Below are positions 1 to 9,373 of a DNA stretch of 64,000 nucleotides, one piece after another. The translations under genes and the position numbers were made by a program. The notes below the pieces were generated by a model. That model saw only the letters and a program-made list of their open reading frames with translations, made no database searches and was not told where the DNA came from. Position 1 is the first letter of the stretch. Each line of letters begins with the position of its first letter. Source of the stretch: Tepidimonas taiwanensis (GTDB taxonomy: Bacteria; Pseudomonadota; Gammaproteobacteria; Burkholderiales; Burkholderiaceae_C); contig NZ_CP083911.1 in NCBI RefSeq assembly GCF_020162115.1, positions 496,001 through 560,000 of the forward strand. Direction: 5' to 3'.

Positions 1-975
<975 letters not shown>

Positions 976-1114
976 CCGGGTGTGATCCGCCCACCCCGTG
1001 GCGTGGGCCGGGGTAACCACGCCAACACCTGCACGCCCAGGCGCGAGGGACTTGGGGCCGCGTGAGCCGGTCGGGAACCTCCGCGTCCAGATAGAAGGGG
1101 CGTTCCGAGTGGCG

Positions 1115-3022
1115 TCAGGCTGCCGCGGCGTTATCGGTACCGTCACCGTCACCGTCGCCGGGGCCCTCGCCGTCGTCCAGCCAGCCGCCGCGCCCGTGCG
1201 CGTGCAGCCGCGCGTACACGCCGCCGGCGGCCAGCAATTCGGCGTGCCGGCCCTGTTCGACGACGCGGCCCGCTTCCAGCACGACGATGCGATCGGCGTG
1301 CTCGATGGTCGAGAGCCGGTGCGCGATGACCAGCGTCGTGCGTCCGGCCATCAGGCGCGCCAGCGCCTCCTGCACCAGCCGTTCGGAGGCGTTGTCGAGC
1401 GCCGACGTCGCCTCGTCGAGAATCAACACCGGCGCGTCCTTGTAGACCGCGCGCGCGATCGCGAGCCGCTGGCGTTGCCCGCCCGAGAGCTGCGCCGCGT
1501 TGTGGCCGACCACCGTGTGCAGCCCCTCGGGCAGCGTCGGCCACCAGTCACCGAGGTTGGCCGCTTCCAGCGCCGCGCGCACGCGCGCCTCGTCGGGTTG
1601 CTCGTCGCCCAGCGCGACGTTGGCGAGCACCGTGTCGTTGAGCATCACCACGTCCTGGCTCACCATCGCCAGCTGGCGCCGCAGCGCGCGCAGGTCCCAG
1701 TCGCGCACGTCCACCCCGTCGAGCGCGACCGTGCCGGCGCTGGGCGTGACGAACCGCGGCAGCAGGCTCACGAGCGTTGTTTTGCCGGAGCCCGAGGTGC
1801 CGACGAAGGCAACCACCTCGCCCGGCTCCACCGTCAGCGTCACCCCGCGCAGCGCGGGCGCCGCCTGTGCGTCGTAGTGCACCCACACGTCGCGCCACGC
1901 GATGTGCCCGCGCGCGCGCCCGCCGTCGTGGGCGCCGCCCGCCTGCACCGGCGTGGTGTCGATCAGGTCCAGCCCGCGTTCCAGCGCCGCCAGCCCGCGC
2001 GTGATCGGGGTGGCAATGTCGGCCAGTTGCCGGATCGGCGTGATCAGCATCAGCATCGCCGTGACGAAGCCGACGAAGCTGCCCACCGAGACGCCACCGG
2101 CGGCCTGGTGCAGCGCGATCATGATCACCGCCGACAGCGCCGCCGCGGCCAGGATCTGCGACAGCGGCGTCATCAGCGCCGCGGCCACCGTGCTCTTGAG
2201 CGCGAGCCCCCGCAGCGTGGTACTGAGCTTCGCAAAGCGCTGCGCCTGCTGCGCCTGCGCGTCGTGCAGCCGCAGCAGCCGGTGGGCGAGGACGTTTTCC
2301 TCCACGACGTAGGCCAGCTCGTCGGTCGCGTGCTGGCTGCGCCGTGTCACGCCATAGAGGCGCCGCGACAGCGCCTTCATGCCCCATGAGAGCGGCGGAA
2401 ACATCGCCAGCACCACCAGCGTGAGCTGCCAGTTGAGCCACAGGAGGTATGCCAGCAGCGCAACGATCGTCAGCACCGTGCGCACGCCGGTCAGCAACGC
2501 CCCGACGAGCTGGCCGGCGCCGTTTTGCACCTCGTACACGACCGTGTTGGACAGGCGGCTCGCGTTTTGTTCGGCGAAGAGCCGCAGGTCCGCCTCGCCC
2601 AGCCGCGCAAACATCGCGCGACGCAGCGCCAGCATGCCGCCGTTGGCCGTGTAGGCCAACCCATAGTGGGCGATGAAGGTCGCCATGCCGCGCAGCGCGA
2701 ACAGCCCGATCAGCGCCACCGGCACCGTCCACAGCGGCAGCCCCCCGCCGAGGAACCCCTCGTCGAGCAGCAGTTTGAGCAGCGCCGGAATCGCCGGTTC
2801 GGTCAGCGCCGCGAGCAGCGCCCCCAACGCCGCAATCACGAGGCCCGCGCGCGCCGGCCGGAAGTAGGGCCACAGGCGGCGCAGCCGCGCAGCCAGCGCC
2901 CGGTCATCGCGCCGGTGGCCGTCGGCGCCAGAGGGGGCAGCGGGGGCGGGCGGGGTGGTGGCGGACAAGGCGGTGGCAGGGCAGGGGAACTTTGGCGGCG
3001 CGGCCCGTGTCGGGAAGGGCAC
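1115..3022 (-). CDS. msbA: MsbA-type lipid A/lipid exporter ABC transporter (fused permease-ATPase)
   Basis: A half-transporter of 635 aa that probably flips lipid A-core across the inner membrane as a homodimer. After a Pro/Ala-rich N-terminus of about 45 residues come roughly six membrane segments (about 55-350) and an ATPase domain. That domain has Walker A GTSGSGKTT near residue 405, the ABC signature LSGGQRQR near 510 and Walker B/D-loop LILDEATSALD near 530. Length exceeds the usual 580-600 aa because of the N-terminal extension, so a downstream start is possible. It is divergent from tolB, with about 70 bases between them. The substrate is inferred from family resemblance; another lipid or drug substrate is possible. 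Confidence 0.85.
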   Translation of the reverse strand: MPFPTRAAPPKFPCPATALSATTPPAPAAPSGADGHRRDDRALAARLRRLWPYFRPARAGLVIAALGALLAALTEPAIPALLKLLLDEGFLGGGLPLWTVPVALIGLFALRGMATFIAHYGLAYTANGGMLALRRAMFARLGEADLRLFAEQNASRLSNTVVYEVQNGAGQLVGALLTGVRTVLTIVALLAYLLWLNWQLTLVVLAMFPPLSWGMKALSRRLYGVTRRSQHATDELAYVVEENVLAHRLLRLHDAQAQQAQRFAKLSTTLRGLALKSTVAAALMTPLSQILAAAALSAVIMIALHQAAGGVSVGSFVGFVTAMLMLITPIRQLADIATPITRGLAALERGLDLIDTTPVQAGGAHDGGRARGHIAWRDVWVHYDAQAAPALRGVTLTVEPGEVVAFVGTSGSGKTTLVSLLPRFVTPSAGTVALDGVDVRDWDLRALRRQLAMVSQDVVMLNDTVLANVALGDEQPDEARVRAALEAANLGDWWPTLPEGLHTVVGHNAAQLSGGQRQRLAIARAVYKDAPVLILDEATSALDNASERLVQEALARLMAGRTTLVIAHRLSTIEHADRIVVLEAGRVVEQGRHAELLAAGGVYARLHAHGRGGWLDDGEGPGDGDGDGTDNAAAA

Positions 3023-3090
3023 GCGCTTCCGGTATTATCCGCTGCCCTGGGTGCGTCCGTTGACGCCCCCGTGCGTAGCTTTTTGCTCCG

Positions 3091-4452
3091 ATGCCGATGG
3101 ACGATCATCACCTTCCCTCATCTCCCACTTCGCGTGACGCGCAGCCGGGCTGGCAGGATGTGCGGCACGGCTGGGGTGTCAGCCGCCGCCGCTGGCTCCA
3201 GGGTGCGGGCGGCCTGGCGCTGGCGGGCGTCGCCGTGCCGGGGATGGCCCAGTTTCGGGTCGAGGTGACGGGCGTCGGGGTGCCGCAGATCCCGTTCGCG
3301 GTCGCGCCGTGGCGGGTCGTGCCCGGGGTACCGCAGGACGTCGCGGCGATCGTCGCCGCCGACCTCGTGCGCAGCGGCCAGTTGCGCCAGCTGCCGGGCG
3401 GCTCGGCGGTGCTCGACGAGATGAGCCGCCCGGACCTCGCGCCGTGGCGGGCGCAGGGGGCCGACGCGCTGATCACCGGCAGCGTCAACCGGCTCGCCGA
3501 CGGGCGTTTTGACGTGCGCTTTCGCCTCTGGGACGCGGTACGCGGCATAGACCTCGGCGGGCAGAGCTACCCGGTCAGTGTGGCCGATCTGCGCCTGGCC
3601 GCGCACCGCATCGCCGACTACGTCTACGAAAAACTCACCGGCGAGCGCGGGGTGTTCGCCACCCGCATCGCCTACGTCAGCAAGAACGGCGACCGCTACC
3701 AGCTCTGGGTGGCCGACGCCGACGGGGAAAACGCCCAGCCGGCGCTGACCAGCCGCGAGCCGATCATCTCGCCGGCGTGGTCACCCAACGGCGCGCAGCT
3801 GGCGTATGTCTCGTTCGAATCGCTCAAGCCCGTCATCTATGCGCACGACATCGCCACGGGCCGGCGACGGCTGCTGGCGAGCTTTCGTGGCTCCAACAGC
3901 GCGCCGGCGTGGTCGCCGGACGGCAAGCGCCTGTACGCCACACTGACGTTGGCCGGCAGCTCGCAGATCTACGCGCTGGACCTCGACGGGGGCGCGCCGC
4001 AGCGCATCACGCAGACGGGCGGCATCGACACCGAACCCGCCTTCGCCCCGGACGGCAAGGCCGTGTATTTCGTCAGCGACCGCGGCGGTTCGCCCCAGAT
4101 CTACCGCATGCGGCCGGACGGTGGCGAGGTGACGCGCGTGACGTTCGACGGCAGTTACAACATCTCCCCCGCCGTCAGTCCCGATGGGCGGCATCTGGCC
4201 TTCGTGTCGCGCATCGGCGACGGCTTTCGGCTGCGGCTGATGGACCTCGGCACCGGCGCGGTCACGTCGCTGACGGACACCACGGCCGACGAGAGTCCGA
4301 GTTTCGCGCCCAACGGCCGCCTGATCGTGTACGCCACCCGGGTGCAGGGCCGCGAGTCGCTGATGACCACGACGCTGGACGGGCGCATCAAGACGCGGCT
4401 GTCGGCGGCCGGCAGCGTGCGCGAGCCGGACTGGGGCCCCTTCCTGAGTTGA
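3091..4452 (+). CDS. tolB: Tol-Pal system beta-propeller protein TolB
   Basis: TolB is the periplasmic partner of Pal in the Tol-Pal envelope complex, which maintains outer-membrane integrity and invagination at division. The 453-aa protein has an N-terminal alpha/beta domain (about 55-185) and a six-bladed beta-propeller built from WD40-like repeats such as SPAWSPNGAQLAYVS, SAPAWSPDGKRL, TEPAFAPDGKAVYF and SPAVSPDGRHLAFVS. The signal peptide is preceded by about 30 residues and contains SRRRWLQ before a hydrophobic stretch ending GMA-Q near residue 54, which looks like a twin-arginine signal. pal and cpoB follow in the same direction. tolQRA are not in the window. Confidence 0.96.
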   Translation: MPMDDHHLPSSPTSRDAQPGWQDVRHGWGVSRRRWLQGAGGLALAGVAVPGMAQFRVEVTGVGVPQIPFAVAPWRVVPGVPQDVAAIVAADLVRSGQLRQLPGGSAVLDEMSRPDLAPWRAQGADALITGSVNRLADGRFDVRFRLWDAVRGIDLGGQSYPVSVADLRLAAHRIADYVYEKLTGERGVFATRIAYVSKNGDRYQLWVADADGENAQPALTSREPIISPAWSPNGAQLAYVSFESLKPVIYAHDIATGRRRLLASFRGSNSAPAWSPDGKRLYATLTLAGSSQIYALDLDGGAPQRITQTGGIDTEPAFAPDGKAVYFVSDRGGSPQIYRMRPDGGEVTRVTFDGSYNISPAVSPDGRHLAFVSRIGDGFRLRLMDLGTGAVTSLTDTTADESPSFAPNGRLIVYATRVQGRESLMTTTLDGRIKTRLSAAGSVREPDWGPFLS

Positions 4453-4508
4453 CCGCCGTGTCTCGTCGTCGACCACCGTTTCCCTTTCTTTTTCGTTGGA
4501 ATCCTCCC

Positions 4509-5093
4509 ATGACCACGCGTACGCACCCCTCTGCACATTCCCGACCCCTGCGCGTTGCCGTCACGGCCCTCGCGCTGTCCATCCTGGCCGGCTGCTCCAG
4601 CGTCAAGCTTGATGACAACGTTCCCGTCACCGAGCGCACGCCGACCCCCGTCGGGGGGGCTGGCGGGGCGGGTGGCGCAGCTGGCGCGGGCAGCGCGGCG
4701 GTGGACAGCCGCACCGTCGTGCCGGTGCAGACGCCTGCCGCCGACGCCTCGCAGCCGCCCGCCAGCGTCGATCGCGTGATTTACTTCGATTTCGATTCGT
4801 ACACCGTCAAACCCGAGTTCATGGCGACGCTGGAGGCGCATGCGCGCTTCCTGAACGCCGACCGCCAGCGCCGCGTCGTGCTCGAAGGCCACACCGACGA
4901 GCGCGGCGGCCGCGAGTACAACCTGGCGCTGGGCCAGAAGCGCGCCGATGCGGTGCGCCGCGCCCTGGCGCTGCTGGGGGTGCAGGACGGGCAGATGGAG
5001 TCGGTGAGCTACGGCAAGGAAAAGCCCGCCGTGCAGGGCAGCGGTGAAGAGGCGTGGAGCCGCAACCGCCGCGTCGAACTGGTGTATCGCTGA
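4509..5093 (+). CDS. pal: Peptidoglycan-associated lipoprotein Pal
   Basis: Pal is an outer-membrane lipoprotein that binds peptidoglycan and TolB. The 194-aa product has a lipoprotein signal ending in lipobox LAGC (Cys29), a Gly/Ala/Pro-rich linker (about 48-60) and an OmpA-like domain beginning at VIYFDFDSYTVKPEF. The diaminopimelate-binding loop is visible in GHTDERGGREYNLALGQKRA. The ATG was chosen because it gives a short charged n-region before the hydrophobic core; the open frame upstream of it is the shadow of tolB. It lies 56 bases after tolB, and its stop overlaps the start of cpoB (ATGA). Confidence 0.97.
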   Translation: MTTRTHPSAHSRPLRVAVTALALSILAGCSSVKLDDNVPVTERTPTPVGGAGGAGGAAGAGSAAVDSRTVVPVQTPAADASQPPASVDRVIYFDFDSYTVKPEFMATLEAHARFLNADRQRRVVLEGHTDERGGREYNLALGQKRADAVRRALALLGVQDGQMESVSYGKEKPAVQGSGEEAWSRNRRVELVYR

Positions 5094-5908
5094 TGCGCAC
5101 GCCCGCTCGCTCCCGTTATTCCCGCGTCGGCGCTGGCTGGCGCGTCGGCGCCGTGGCCGTGGCGGCGCTGTGTGCGGGCCTCGCGGCAGGCCCCGCGCAC
5201 GCGCTGTTCGCCGATGACGAGGCCCGGCGTGCGATCCTGGACCTGCGCGCCCGGCTGGACGCGCAGCGACAGGCGCTGGAGGCGGCCGAGCAGCGGCTGC
5301 AGGAGCTGCTCACGGGCGGCGAGGCAGCGCGGCGAGGGGTACTCGATGTCGCCAACCAGCTCGAGGCGCTGCGGCGGGAGCTGGCCGAGCTGCGCGGGCA
5401 GCAGGAGCGCTTGGCGCGCGACGTCGCGGACGTACAGCGCCAGCAGCGCGACGCCCTCGCGGCCTTCGATGAGCGGCTGCGCGCGCTCGAGCCGCTCAAG
5501 GTGACGCTGGACGGTGCCGAGTTCAGCGCCCGCCCCGAGGAAAAAGCCGCCTTTGAGGCCGCGATGGCGGCGCTGCGCGCCTCCGACTTCGCGCGGGCGG
5601 CGCAACTCTACGGCGAGCTGCTGGCGCGTTATCCCGGCAGCGGCTACACGCCCGCGGCGCTCTACTGGCAGGGCAACGCCCACTACGCGGCGCGCAACTA
5701 TCGTGCGGCGATCGAGAGCTACCAGCGCCTGCTGGATCAGCACCCCCGCCACGTGCGTGCGCCGGAGGCGATGCTCGCCATCGCCAGCTGTCAGGTCGAG
5801 CTCAAGGACATCAAGGCCGCCCGCGCCACGTGGCAGGCGCTGGTCCAGCGCTACCCGGATAGCGAAGCCGCCGCCGCGGCGCGCGAGCGCCTCGCGCGCC
5901 TGCGCTGA
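5093..5908 (+). CDS. cpoB: Cell division coordinator CpoB (YbgF), TPR protein
   Basis: A periplasmic TPR protein that in E. coli links the Tol-Pal system with peptidoglycan synthesis by PBP1b during constriction. The 271-aa product has a Sec-type signal peptide (cleavage near AHA-LFADDEARRA), a coiled-coil trimerisation region rich in Arg/Glu/Leu heptads (about 40-140) and three TPRs. The TPRs are recognisable from AYxAxLRASDFARAAQLYGELLARYPGS-like spacing, YWQGNAHYAARNYRAAIESY and VELKDIKAARATWQALVQRYP. The start is set by the ATGA overlap with pal. This is the last gene of the tol-pal block. Confidence 0.94.
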   Translation: MRTPARSRYSRVGAGWRVGAVAVAALCAGLAAGPAHALFADDEARRAILDLRARLDAQRQALEAAEQRLQELLTGGEAARRGVLDVANQLEALRRELAELRGQQERLARDVADVQRQQRDALAAFDERLRALEPLKVTLDGAEFSARPEEKAAFEAAMAALRASDFARAAQLYGELLARYPGSGYTPAALYWQGNAHYAARNYRAAIESYQRLLDQHPRHVRAPEAMLAIASCQVELKDIKAARATWQALVQRYPDSEAAAAARERLARLR

Positions 5909-5998
5909 GCGCGAGCGCCGCATCGGGGTGCCTGCCTCTGCGGCCGGGGCGGGCGTGCGCCGCCCCGTAGAATGGCGGCTTCGTCTTCCCGTTGCACC

Positions 5999-7114
5999 AT
6001 GGACATCGCAGCCCTGCACGCTTTGCACACCACGGTACTGTGGGCGGCGTTCGCCGTCTCGGCCGTGTTCGGATTCATCGCGCACCGCACCCACTTTTGC
6101 ACGATGGGCGCGGTCAGTGACATCGTCAACATGGGCGACTGGACGCGCATGCGCATGTGGGTGATGGCGATGGGCGTGGCGATGCTGGGATTCCACGGCA
6201 TGGCCGCGCTCGGGTGGATCGACCCCACGCAGACCATCTACTACAGCGGGCGGGTGATCTGGCTGTCGGCCCTGGTCGGCGGCGCGCTGTTCGGCTTCGG
6301 CATGGTGCTCGCGTCCGGCTGCGGCAGCAAGACGCTGGTGCGCATCGGCGGCGGCAGCCTCAAGAGCCTGGTCGTATTTTTCGTGATGGGCTTTGCGGCT
6401 TATGCGACGCTGCGCGGCATCACCGCGGTCCTGCGCGACCGCACGGTCGACCGCGTGGCCGTCGAGATGCAACCGGGCAGCCCCGTGTCGACATGGCTGG
6501 GGGCAGCGCTCGGGTGGGAGCCGGCCACTGCGGCGCTCGTCGTCGGGGGCGGGATCGGGGTGCTGCTGATCCTTTGGGCCGCGCTGGGGGAGGGAGTTCG
6601 GCGCTCCGTGGATGCGTGGCTGGCCGGCATCGGGATCGGTGCCACGGTCGTCGCGATGTGGTGGGTCACGGGGCGGCTGGGCTTCGTGCCCGAGCATCCG
6701 GAGACGCTGGAGCCGGTCTTCCTCGCCACCAACAGCGGTCGCATGGAATCTCTCACGTTCACCGCGCCGATGGCGTACGCGCTCGACTGGCTGATTTACT
6801 ACAGCGACGCCAACAAGGTGATGACCCTGGGGGTCGCCTCGGTCGCGGGGGTCGTCGCCGGGGCGTTCGTCCACGCCGTCTGGAGCCGCACCTTCCGCTG
6901 GGAAGGGTTCGCGGGTACGCGCGATACGGCGCTGCACCTCGTTGGCGCGCTTTGCATGGGCGTCGGGGGCGTGACCGCGATGGGGTGCACGGTCGGACAG
7001 GGGCTGTCTGGCGTCTCGACGCTGAGCGTGACCAGCCTGATCGCGCTCGCGGCCATCATCGCCGGGGCGTGGCTGGGGTTCCGCTTCCAGCTCTGGCTGC
7101 TCGAACGTGAGTGA
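5999..7114 (+). CDS. YeeE/YedE-family sulfur-compound transporter
   Basis: A polytopic inner-membrane protein of 371 aa related to the YeeE/YedE (TsuA) family, whose characterised members import thiosulfate. About ten hydrophobic segments are visible. Conserved cysteine sites occur in HFCTMGAVSD, ASGCGSKTLVRIGGGS and MGCTVGQGLSG, matching the paired pore-domain cysteines of the family. The ATG at 5999 starts just before the first hydrophobic helix; the frame extends upstream without a convincing ribosome-binding site. Its last codons overlap the GTG start of tcdA. The substrate is inferred; selenium or other sulfur species are alternatives. Confidence 0.8.
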   Translation: MDIAALHALHTTVLWAAFAVSAVFGFIAHRTHFCTMGAVSDIVNMGDWTRMRMWVMAMGVAMLGFHGMAALGWIDPTQTIYYSGRVIWLSALVGGALFGFGMVLASGCGSKTLVRIGGGSLKSLVVFFVMGFAAYATLRGITAVLRDRTVDRVAVEMQPGSPVSTWLGAALGWEPATAALVVGGGIGVLLILWAALGEGVRRSVDAWLAGIGIGATVVAMWWVTGRLGFVPEHPETLEPVFLATNSGRMESLTFTAPMAYALDWLIYYSDANKVMTLGVASVAGVVAGAFVHAVWSRTFRWEGFAGTRDTALHLVGALCMGVGGVTAMGCTVGQGLSGVSTLSVTSLIALAAIIAGAWLGFRFQLWLLERE

Positions 7115-7928
7115 GGGGACGGCCGGCACAGGATGGCCGGCGGACGCGCCGGACTTCGAGCGGCGCTTCGGCGGGCTGCGGCGCCTGTATGGCCCCATGG
7201 GCGCGCAGCGCGTGTTCGACGCGCACGTGCTCGTCGTCGGCATCGGCGGCGTCGGGTCGTGGGCGGCGGAGGCGCTGGCGCGCAGCGGGGTCGGACGGCT
7301 GACGCTGATCGACCTCGATCACATCGCCGAGTCCAATACCAATCGCCAGATCCACGCGCTCGACGGCACGTTTGGCCAGGCCAAGGTCGAGGCGATGCGC
7401 GCGCGCATCGGCGCGATCCACCCGGGTTGCCGGGTCTGCGCGATCGACGCCTTCGTCACCGCGGACGACTGGCCGCACCTGTGGCAGCAGGCGCAGGCGT
7501 ATCAGGGCGCCGACGGGCCGCTGGCCGTCATCGACGCCTGCGACCAGATGGCCGCGAAAACAGCCTTGGCGGCGTGGGCCCGCCGCAGCGGGGTGTTGTT
7601 CATCACCGCCGGTGCGGCGGGCGGCAAGCGCCGCGGGGACCGGGTGGAGATCTCGGATATCGCCGACGCGACGCACGACCCGCTCCTTGCGCAGCTGCGC
7701 CAGCGGCTGCGCAAGCACCACGGCGCACCGCGACAGGGCCGCATCGGCGTGACGGCGGTGTTCAGCCGGGAGCCGGTCGCGCCGCCCGATCCCGCGTGCG
7801 CGTTGGACGGCGCACCCGACGGTTCGCTCAACTGCCACGGCTACGGTTCCAGCGTGGCCGTCACCGCGACCTTCGGCTTGTGCGCGGCGGGCTGGGTCAT
7901 GGACGCGATCGCGGCAGGCCGCGGTTGA
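7107..7928 (+). CDS. tcdA: tRNA threonylcarbamoyladenosine dehydratase
   Basis: TcdA (CsdL/YgdL) is an E1-like, ATP-dependent enzyme that cyclises t6A37 of tRNA to the hydantoin form ct6A. The 273-aa protein has the ubiquitin-activating Rossmann motif GIGGVGSWAAEAL (about 45-57), the segment DLDHIAESNTNRQIHA with the catalytic Arg/Asn residues, and DACDQMAAKTAL. A C-terminal NCHGYGSS region follows. The GTG start overlaps the end of the upstream transporter gene by 8 bases, so the two are probably co-transcribed. It is followed by the tRNA-Lys gene after about 100 bases. Confidence 0.93.
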   Translation: MSEGTAGTGWPADAPDFERRFGGLRRLYGPMGAQRVFDAHVLVVGIGGVGSWAAEALARSGVGRLTLIDLDHIAESNTNRQIHALDGTFGQAKVEAMRARIGAIHPGCRVCAIDAFVTADDWPHLWQQAQAYQGADGPLAVIDACDQMAAKTALAAWARRSGVLFITAGAAGGKRRGDRVEISDIADATHDPLLAQLRQRLRKHHGAPRQGRIGVTAVFSREPVAPPDPACALDGAPDGSLNCHGYGSSVAVTATFGLCAAGWVMDAIAAGRG

Positions 7929-8035
7929 CGGGGCGCGGTGGATGTCGCGTCATCCCGGCAACGCGGGGGGGCGCGGTTTTCCTGTTACAATCACAGCTTT
8001 CGCGCCAGTCGATGTCAACGGCAGCGTACTGGCAA

Positions 8036-8111
8036 GGGTCGTTAGCTCAGTCGGTAGAGCAGCGGACTTTTAATCCGTTGGTCGCAGGTTCGAATCCTGC
8101 ACGACCCACCA
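8036..8111 (+). tRNA. tRNA-Lys (anticodon TTT)
   Basis: A complete 76-nt cloverleaf: the 7-bp acceptor stem GGGTCGT pairs with ACGACCC, the D-arm holds AGCTCAGTCGGTAGAGC, the anticodon loop is CTTTTAA (anticodon TTT, lysine) and the T-arm holds GGTTCGAATCC. The 3' CCA is encoded at 8109-8111. A rho-independent terminator follows within 20 bases. Confidence 0.98.
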
Positions 8112-8128
8112 GCAAAAACAACAACTTA

Positions 8129-8154
8129 GCCCGCCTCGAGCGGGTTTTGTTTTT
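8129..8154 (+). terminator. Rho-independent terminator after tRNA-Lys
   Basis: A GC-rich stem (CCCGC/GCGGG, 5-nt loop CTCGA) is followed immediately by TTTTGTTTTT, just downstream of the tRNA-Lys gene. Confidence 0.85.
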
Positions 8155-8245
8155 GGCCGTTCGCGCTCATGTCGGCACTGTGTCGGCAGTTTTCGCAAGC
8201 ACACACGCCGGTGCCGCTGGCTCGAATCTCCCTGCGTGCAACAAA

Positions 8246-8266
8246 CCCGCCGCTATGCGGGCTTTT
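8246..8266 (+). terminator. Second terminator-like hairpin downstream of tRNA-Lys
   Basis: The stem CCCGC/GCGGG with loop CGCTAT is followed by CTTTT. It resembles the terminator 115 bases upstream and is preceded by CTCGAATC..CTGC, similar to the tRNA T-arm. It may be a relic of a duplicated tRNA 3' end. Confidence 0.5.
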
Positions 8267-8286
8267 CCGCCTTCCGGTGCGCCCCA

Positions 8287-9248
8287 TCACGCGAGCGGTT
8301 GGAACCGATAACCGCTGCCAGCCGCCTCGATCGTGCCGAAGGCGGGGAAGGGGAAGTGGAAGCCCCCGGCCATCAGCTTGTCGCGGATGATCTGGTCGTA
8401 GATGCGGCGGCGGGTCTGGCGGGCCATCTCGGCGTCCATGTCGAACATCACTGACCATTCCGGGTTGCGCACGAACAGCGCCGGGATGTTGGACGTGTCG
8501 GCCACGTACATGAAGCCTTGCCCTTCCGAGCGCAGGGTGAAGACGCACATGCCCGGTGTGTGGCCAAAGGCCGCTTCCGCGCGGATGCCCGGGGCGAGTT
8601 CCGCGCCGGGCTGGAACGGCACGAGCCGGTCGGGCCCGAGGCCACCGAACACACGGCGAACGGTCTGGAAAGCGCCCTGCATCGCCTGCGGTGCGCCAGC
8701 CGCGCGCGTGTCGTCCAGCCAGAACGCCGCTCGGGCGCCGGCACGTGGATCTTCGCGCGCGGGAAGGTCAGGCCGCCGTCCTTGAGCCGCACGCCGTTGA
8801 TGTGGTCGCCGTGGAAGTGGCTGATCACGACGTGGTCGATGTCCTCGGGCTTGAAGCCCGCGGCGGCCAGGTTGTCGCGCAGCCGCCCGGTGGTGGGCGG
8901 GCCGTTGTCGGCAAACCCCGTGTCGAACAGGAAGCGACCGGCCGGCGTCACCGCGAGGAAGGCCGTGAACGGGATGTCCACGTACTCGGTCGGCAGGTTC
9001 TGCGACGCGAGCATCGCCTTGACCTGCTCCAGCGGGGCGTTGCGCACGAATTCCTCGCCCAGCGGGCGTCGCAGCGCGCCATCGTTGAGCGCGATGATTT
9101 CAAATGCCCCCACCTTGACGCGGCGAAACCCGGGGGTGGGCAGTGTGGGGGTGCCGAAGTTGGGGGTGCCCTGCTGCGACCACGCCGAGCCCAACGCGAG
9201 GGCGCCAGCGGCGGCGATGCCGGCACCGAGAAACCGTCTCCTGTCCAT
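8287..9248 (-). pseudogene. Tat-exported metallo-beta-lactamase-fold hydrolase, frameshifted
   Basis: The N-terminal part (from ATG at 9248) starts with the twin-arginine signal MDRRRFLGAGIAAAGALALG and carries the zinc-binding motif HFHGDH in VVISHFHGDHINGVRLKDGG. After KIHVPAPE the frame loses similarity. The expected continuation (FWLDDTRAAGAPQAMQGAF.., then HTPGMCVFTLRSEGQGFMYVADTSN) is in another frame, which runs to the stop at 8287. One missing base within the CGCCGCTCGGG stretch near 8725-8735 explains this. The gene lies 125 bases after murI on the same strand. Either it is a genuine pseudogene or the sequence contains a single-base error; restored, it would be about 320 aa. Confidence 0.8.
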
Positions 9249-9373
9249 GTTTCCGATCTCCTGATCAGCGCTTGCCCCAACCGTGGGGATGGTGCTGCAG
9301 CGTACGCGACGGCGGCGGCAGGCACGCCACGGTGACCTGGAAACCCCGCTGCGCGCAGGGACAAAACCCATCC

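Noticed and set aside
1000..1023. Hairpin GGCGTGG..CCACGCC after rng as terminator
   Set aside because: The stem is only 7 bp with a 10-nt loop and no T-run, so it is too weak to call.
998..2389. 463-codon open frame opposite the MsbA-type gene
   Set aside because: It has no domain and many His/Arg/Gln runs; the minus-strand ABC transporter explains the region.
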